A DNA stretch of 64,000 bases from Marinomonas phaeophyticola (GTDB taxonomy: Bacteria; Pseudomonadota; Gammaproteobacteria; Pseudomonadales; Marinomonadaceae). A program made the position numbers and the translations under genes. The stretch covers positions 186,001-250,000 of the forward strand of contig NZ_JAPUBN010000015.1 in assembly GCF_026966905.1 (NCBI RefSeq). Direction: 5' to 3'. The notes below the pieces were generated by a model. The model made no database searches, was not told the DNA's origin, and saw only the letters and a list, made by a program, of their open reading frames with translations. Shown piece by piece: positions 59,888 through 64,000 of the stretch (positions are counted from its first letter, which is position 1; the number at the start of each line of letters is the position of its first letter).

Positions 59888-61780
59888 ATGTCGGTAAAAG
59901 TTCGTTTAATTTATGCTTTTGTGATTGCCGTGTTAACGACAACAATAGCAATGGGGCTGTTAAGTTTCTTTCAAGCTCGATCTGTGATGTTAGAACGTAC
60001 AACCAAGACTGAGTTGCCAGCTCAAATAGCGCAAATAAAAAATGAAGTAGAAAATCAGATTGAAACACTTTCTATTAATGCTGAAATTTTAGCGAATAAT
60101 CCGATGATTTTAGACTGGGCTAAAAAAGGCTTTACTAAAGATGGAGAGACGTCTTTAGTGGCCTTGTTAAGTAGCTTACGAGAACGTTTAGGTTTAGATG
60201 TTGCTTCATGGGCGGACAGGAAGTCTGGAAAATATTGGAACCAAGACGGTTTTTTACGAGTCATGGCAAAAGAAACGGACAGCTGGTTTTTTGATTTTAC
60301 TTCCTCGTCTAAAAGTAAAAATGTTAGCGTTTATCGTAGTAAATCTACAGGCGAAGTCAGTTTGTTTGTAAATTATCAAAATTTGAATGGTCAAGGTTTA
60401 GCTGGCTTTGGTATGAAGCTAACTCAAATGACGAACTATTTAAACAGTTTTAATATTGGTGATGGTGGCTTTGTTTATCTTGTATCACAAGAGGGGGTTG
60501 TTAAGGTTCATCGTAATGGTGAATTATTGGAAAAAAGTAATCTCACGGATTTATATGGAGCACAAGTAGGTCAAGCCCTCTTAGTAAAAGAAGGCGTAAA
60601 CATTCAAATGACGGGAAGCTCTGTTTTAGCAAGTCAATTTATACCTGCTATGGGGTGGATATTAGTCGCTGAAATACCTAATGAAGCGGTTTTTGGTAGT
60701 GTTTCGGATATGGGACATACATTACTTATCCTAGGTATCATATTAAGCATAGTAGCGGCTGTAGCGGCATCATTTATCGGTGCGACTTTAGTGAGGCAGT
60801 TAGGTGTCGTCGCAGATAATTTAAAAGAAATTGGTGAAGGTAACGGAGATTTAAGTCATCGTTTAAGTGCGGATGGTCCAGTGGAACTGGCTGATATCGG
60901 TAATGGATTTAATAAATTCGTGATTGTGATTCATAATATGGTTAAGCAAGTGCTACAAACCAGCAGCCAGCTTAACCAAGCATCAGAGCAAATGTCTAAC
61001 TCAGCAGAAACAATACTCAAAGATGCGCGGTTACAAAGTGATCGCACTTCAATGGTGGTATCAGCGGTCCATGAAATGGAAATGTCAGTTAGAGAGGTTT
61101 CTGAAAATGCAGCCGAGGCTGCTACATCTGCTCAGGATGTCAATAGAGAAGTGAATGAGGGCCTTAAAGTGGCTGACTCTGCCAAAATCATTATTGAAAA
61201 CTTATCATCAGAGAGTGAACGTATTGCTTCCACGGTGGCCGACTTAGCGAAAAACTCGGAGCAGATTGGGAGTATTCTAGAGGTGATTCGTAGTATTTCT
61301 GAGCAAACAAACTTATTAGCATTGAATGCGGCTATTGAGTCAGCTCGAGCTGGTGAACAAGGCCGCGGCTTTGCTGTTGTTGCGGATGAAGTTCGTAACT
61401 TGGCGAAGCGAACCGCTCAATCAACAGATGAAATTCAAGTAATGATTGATAAGCTGCAGTCTGAATCTCGAAAAGCATTATCTGCATCTCAAGCCGGACA
61501 GGAAAAAGCGAGCGAAGGCGCTGAATCCGTTAAGAGTGTGGCGCTTGCACTTAATACGATTTCTTCTCAGGTAGATAAAATGAATGCACTTAATCAACAA
61601 GTTGCTGCGACTACAGAGCAGCAATTATTAGCGATGGGAGATGTTGGCCAAAATATAACAAGTATTCAAGATTCAGTGAATCACAGCGTTATTACCGCCA
61701 ATGGACTGACTGAAAATAGCAAATCGTTACGAACTCTTTCAGTTGATTTAGAAACATTGGTTGCTCGTTTCAAAGTGTAG
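59888..61780 (+). CDS. Methyl-accepting chemotaxis protein with dCache sensor
   Basis: A 630-residue chemoreceptor: helix about 7-29, periplasmic double-Cache domain about 35-275 ([44 protein letters not shown]), helix about 283-305, HAMP about 305-358, then a long coiled-coil signalling domain with the hairpin tip [38 protein letters not shown] (core [19 protein letters not shown]). No C-terminal CheR-binding pentapeptide is present. The ligand is unknown; Cache domains often bind amino or organic acids, and the neighbouring D-glutamate/5-oxoproline operon makes such ligands worth testing. Confidence 0.93.
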   Translation: MSVKVRLIYAFVIAVLTTTIAMGLLSFFQARSVMLERTTKTELPAQIAQIKNEVENQIETLSINAEILANNPMILDWAKKGFTKDGETSLVALLSSLRERLGLDVASWADRKSGKYWNQDGFLRVMAKETDSWFFDFTSSSKSKNVSVYRSKSTGEVSLFVNYQNLNGQGLAGFGMKLTQMTNYLNSFNIGDGGFVYLVSQEGVVKVHRNGELLEKSNLTDLYGAQVGQALLVKEGVNIQMTGSSVLASQFIPAMGWILVAEIPNEAVFGSVSDMGHTLLILGIILSIVAAVAASFIGATLVRQLGVVADNLKEIGEGNGDLSHRLSADGPVELADIGNGFNKFVIVIHNMVKQVLQTSSQLNQASEQMSNSAETILKDARLQSDRTSMVVSAVHEMEMSVREVSENAAEAATSAQDVNREVNEGLKVADSAKIIIENLSSESERIASTVADLAKNSEQIGSILEVIRSISEQTNLLALNAAIESARAGEQGRGFAVVADEVRNLAKRTAQSTDEIQVMIDKLQSESRKALSASQAGQEKASEGAESVKSVALALNTISSQVDKMNALNQQVAATTEQQLLAMGDVGQNITSIQDSVNHSVITANGLTENSKSLRTLSVDLETLVARFKV

Positions 61781-61815
61781 GTAAATCTATCAATCACAGC
61801 TCTTCTTATTATTTG

Positions 61816-61842
61816 AAGCCCAATATCATTGGGCTTTTTTTT
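61816..61842 (+). terminator. Intrinsic terminator after the chemoreceptor gene
   Basis: Perfect 9-bp stem AAGCCCAAT with ATTGGGCTT, 3-nt loop, followed by a run of T. It also faces the end of the convergent histidine kinase gene. Confidence 0.88.
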
Positions 61843-61860
61843 ACTTATTCATCGTGACGG

Positions 61861-63315
61861 CTAATGTCTAGGCAATTTTACAACCGCTTCCAGTCCTTTC
61901 TCGCTATCGAGGTTCCTCAAGGTCACTTCTCCTCCGTGGGCTCGAGCTATGTTACGCGCAATGCTCAGCCCTAGTCCCATGCCGCTTGGATGTCCTGAAT
62001 GGTCTGAAGTAAGTCTTGTATAGGGCTGAAATACTTTGTCGAGCTTATCTTTTGGTATTCCGGGGCCTTCATCTTGGATACGAACACATAACCTTTCTTC
62101 ATTATCGTCGATATAAACCGTCGCGGAAGTTCCATAGTACATAGCATTATCAATGAGATTACCTAAGCAGCGTTTAATCGCAAAGGGTTTACCTATGTAG
62201 GGTGTTTTTAATTCACCGTGAATGATAATACGCTTATGAGCTAATTGAGCGCTGGATTGCATATCTAATAACATATTTTGAATGTTTACTTCGACACGGT
62301 TTTCATGAATATCTGTTTCTTTCACACTTTGCAGAGCGCCTTTCACTAACATATCGAGATCTTCTAAGTCGCGAATCATTGCTTCTCTTACATTATCTTC
62401 ATCCAGCATCTCGGCACGTAATCTCAGTCGAGTAATCGGTGTTTTTAAATCGTGAGAGATAGAGGCAAACAGGCGCTCTCTATCGTTTAAATATCGCTGT
62501 AATCGGGTTTGCATATCATTGAAGGCATGCGCTGTATTACGCACTTCTGTACTGCCTATCTCTTTGAGAGGTCTCCAATCTCCTTGACCAAATTGCTCCG
62601 CTGCTTTTGCCAGTGTGGCGAGTGGGCGAGTGACACGGCGGATGACGAGTAAACTCAGAATTAACACTGTAATAATGGAGGCGGCTAGAGAAAATAACCT
62701 TTCAGAGGAAATCGGGGATGCGCCCTCAAGAAAGTATGGGTCTGGCATTAATGTGGCCAAATAGAGCCATTCATCACTGTTGATTGGAATCTGAATGACA
62801 AGGATCGGAGGGGCTAATGGCTTTACTAAGAGGCTGTGGTGTCCCCAGCGCTCAGGCAAATCGACAAGCTTTATGCTGTTACTGATGACATGTAGATCAT
62901 CTGGATTTGAAAAGGCAATTTTAGGGTTAGTGATACCGAGTTGTTTTGATAATGTATGACGAAACTCTTCAATCACAATATCCTTTAATTGTGAGTCGGG
63001 GAGGTCATTAATAATAATTTCTTCTTTATTTACCGTAACAAAAAACCGTGTCCCTCCCATATCTTGTAATTGATCAATCACTATATGGCGATAGCTTTTA
63101 GGTAAGGAAGAAAAGTAGCTAATGGTGGCGGCCACACGAAAAGACATAGGCTGAGAGACTTCTCTAACATTTTGTTCTGCATCGGCTTCTAGCTGTTTTA
63201 ACCAAATACTGGAGCTGATAAATTGAGCAAGCGCTACTCCAAAGGTCATTACTATCAACATTTGTCCAGAGAGTGATTGGAATAGCTTACGAAGCCTTGG
63301 CCAAACCGTGATCAT
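61861..63315 (-). CDS. Sensor histidine kinase, EnvZ/OmpR-type
   Basis: A 484-residue membrane kinase: helix about 15-33, periplasmic domain about 35-205, helix about 207-227, HAMP about 228-280, HisKA with the phospho-accepting histidine in SISHDLKTPITRLRLRAEML (about 291), and HATPase with NLIDNAMYYG (N box), DEGPGIPKDKL (G1) and SGMGLGLSIARNIARAHGG (G2). It should phosphorylate the response regulator encoded directly upstream, whose stop overlaps its start (ATGA). The periplasmic domain gives no clear ligand hint. Confidence 0.93.
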   Translation of the reverse strand: MITVWPRLRKLFQSLSGQMLIVMTFGVALAQFISSSIWLKQLEADAEQNVREVSQPMSFRVAATISYFSSLPKSYRHIVIDQLQDMGGTRFFVTVNKEEIIINDLPDSQLKDIVIEEFRHTLSKQLGITNPKIAFSNPDDLHVISNSIKLVDLPERWGHHSLLVKPLAPPILVIQIPINSDEWLYLATLMPDPYFLEGASPISSERLFSLAASIITVLILSLLVIRRVTRPLATLAKAAEQFGQGDWRPLKEIGSTEVRNTAHAFNDMQTRLQRYLNDRERLFASISHDLKTPITRLRLRAEMLDEDNVREAMIRDLEDLDMLVKGALQSVKETDIHENRVEVNIQNMLLDMQSSAQLAHKRIIIHGELKTPYIGKPFAIKRCLGNLIDNAMYYGTSATVYIDDNEERLCVRIQDEGPGIPKDKLDKVFQPYTRLTSDHSGHPSGMGLGLSIARNIARAHGGEVTLRNLDSEKGLEAVVKLPRH

Positions 63316-64000
63316 AATGAATCGGGAGTCAATATGGATTTACTGACATCCGCTGTTAAGATGTAACCTTCACCTCTCACTGTTTTAATAAGCTGTGGAT
63401 GGCGTGCGTCTTCTCCTAATCTTTGTCTTAAGCGGCTAATGTGGACATCGATAAACCGATCCAAGGGAGCACTGTCTCGCCCCCTTGTGGTTTCGGCGAT
63501 TTGATCCCGTGACAGAACTTTGCCAGGGTGTTGCAGAAATAAGGTTAAAAGATTGTAGTCTGCGCCAGTGAGGGAATCGGTATTTCCTGAGGGATCCGTA
63601 AGTTCTCGTGAGACAGTGTTCAAGGAGAAATTAGCAAACGTCAATATCGTGTGGGCCTTAGCGGTTTCAGAAGGCGATGGTTCAATGTGCTCCATTCGAC
63701 GTAAGATGGCTTTCATGCGAGCTAATAATTCACGAGGGTTGAATGGTTTCGCTAAATAATCATCAGCTCCAATCTCTAAGCCGATAATTCTATCCATTTC
63801 ATCTGAATTTGCCGTCAGCATGATGACCGGTACATGAGACTTTGTTCTTAGTTGGCGACAAATAGAAAACCCGTCTTCACCTGGTAGCATAATATCCAGA
63901 ATGACTAAATCAAAGCACGGATTTTGATTAAAAATCTCAAGAAAAATTTCACCCGTTTCAGCCGTCTCAACGTAGAATTGATGCTTCTCTAAATACGCTT
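63312..64000 (-). CDS. OmpR-family response regulator (start outside window)
   Basis: The frame is open to the right edge, so about 229 residues are seen and only the first few are missing. Receiver domain: AYLEKHQFYVETAETG, the phospho-accepting aspartate in LVILDIMLPGEDG, MLTANSDEMD and YLAKPFNPRELLARM. Winged-helix Trans_reg_C about residues 140-225: LTGADYNLLTLFLQHPGKVLSRDQIAETTRG and DVHISRLRQRLGED with IKTVRGEGYIL. Overlaps the kinase gene by 4 bp. Target genes unknown. Confidence 0.94.
   Translation of the reverse strand, partial: AYLEKHQFYVETAETGEIFLEIFNQNPCFDLVILDIMLPGEDGFSICRQLRTKSHVPVIMLTANSDEMDRIIGLEIGADDYLAKPFNPRELLARMKAILRRMEHIEPSPSETAKAHTILTFANFSLNTVSRELTDPSGNTDSLTGADYNLLTLFLQHPGKVLSRDQIAETTRGRDSAPLDRFIDVHISRLRQRLGEDARHPQLIKTVRGEGYILTADVSKSILTPDSL

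Overview
The window looks like chromosomal DNA of a marine gammaproteobacterium, most likely Marinomonas or a close Oceanospirillales relative. This is inferred from AT-rich, gene-dense DNA, several TRAP transporters, the HutF/HutD branch of histidine degradation, a Pseudomonas-type glucose ABC system, and cyclic-di-GMP and chemotaxis sensors. No rRNA, tRNA or CRISPR array was seen.

Layout. 1-2169: end of a histidine utilisation locus (hutF cut by the window edge, hutD, hutC). 2330-7461: DUF302 protein, an HxlR regulator divergent from a DMT exporter with two clear palindromic operators, a CPA1 antiporter and a Cache-GGDEF diguanylate cyclase. 8057-12047: unsaturated-uronate module (kduD, IclR/KdgR-type regulator, kdgF, a DhuI-type isomerase in place of kduI, DMT permease). 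12230-21771: an apparently complete oxidative galacturonate/glucuronate pathway. Uronate dehydrogenase, galactarolactone isomerase, galactarolactone cycloisomerase, 5-keto-4-deoxyglucarate dehydratase and ketoglutarate semialdehyde dehydrogenase lead to 2-oxoglutarate, with a TRAP importer and a FadR-type regulator whose probable operator (TCATAGTATGA) recurs at three promoters. The two modules together point to growth on pectin- or other polyuronate-derived sugars.

21841-29400: accessory island with eroded sequence, a DUF4143 ATPase behind two tandem 24-bp palindromes, an AlpA-like remnant, a 1046-residue PLD-nuclease/helicase/DUF3427 protein (likely defence) and a hipBA pair with its operators. 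29462-31208: core genes yicC and rph. 31424-34651: periplasmic binding protein plus a GGDEF-EAL protein whose N-terminus is split by a frameshift at a run of seven A. 34803-41315: ushA-like nucleotidase, two near-identical 94-residue exported proteins with duplicated leaders, an FMN reductase and small unknowns. 41648-46006: glucose/mannose ABC transporter of the GtsABC-MalK type. 46272-50055: LysR/DJ-1 pair, Dabb protein, LysE exporter and AraC regulator.

50185-59544: probably the most interesting region. After a truncated FCD-type regulator come a TRAP transporter, a winged-helix regulator and a tight operon: a DUF1445 (D-glutamate cyclase family) protein, pxpABC (5-oxoprolinase), a DUF4392 protein (the other half of mammalian D-glutamate cyclase) and a D-amino-acid aminotransferase. 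This predicts uptake and breakdown of D-glutamate and/or 5-oxoproline. The window closes with a methyl-accepting chemotaxis protein and an OmpR-type two-component pair, the response regulator being cut by the right edge.
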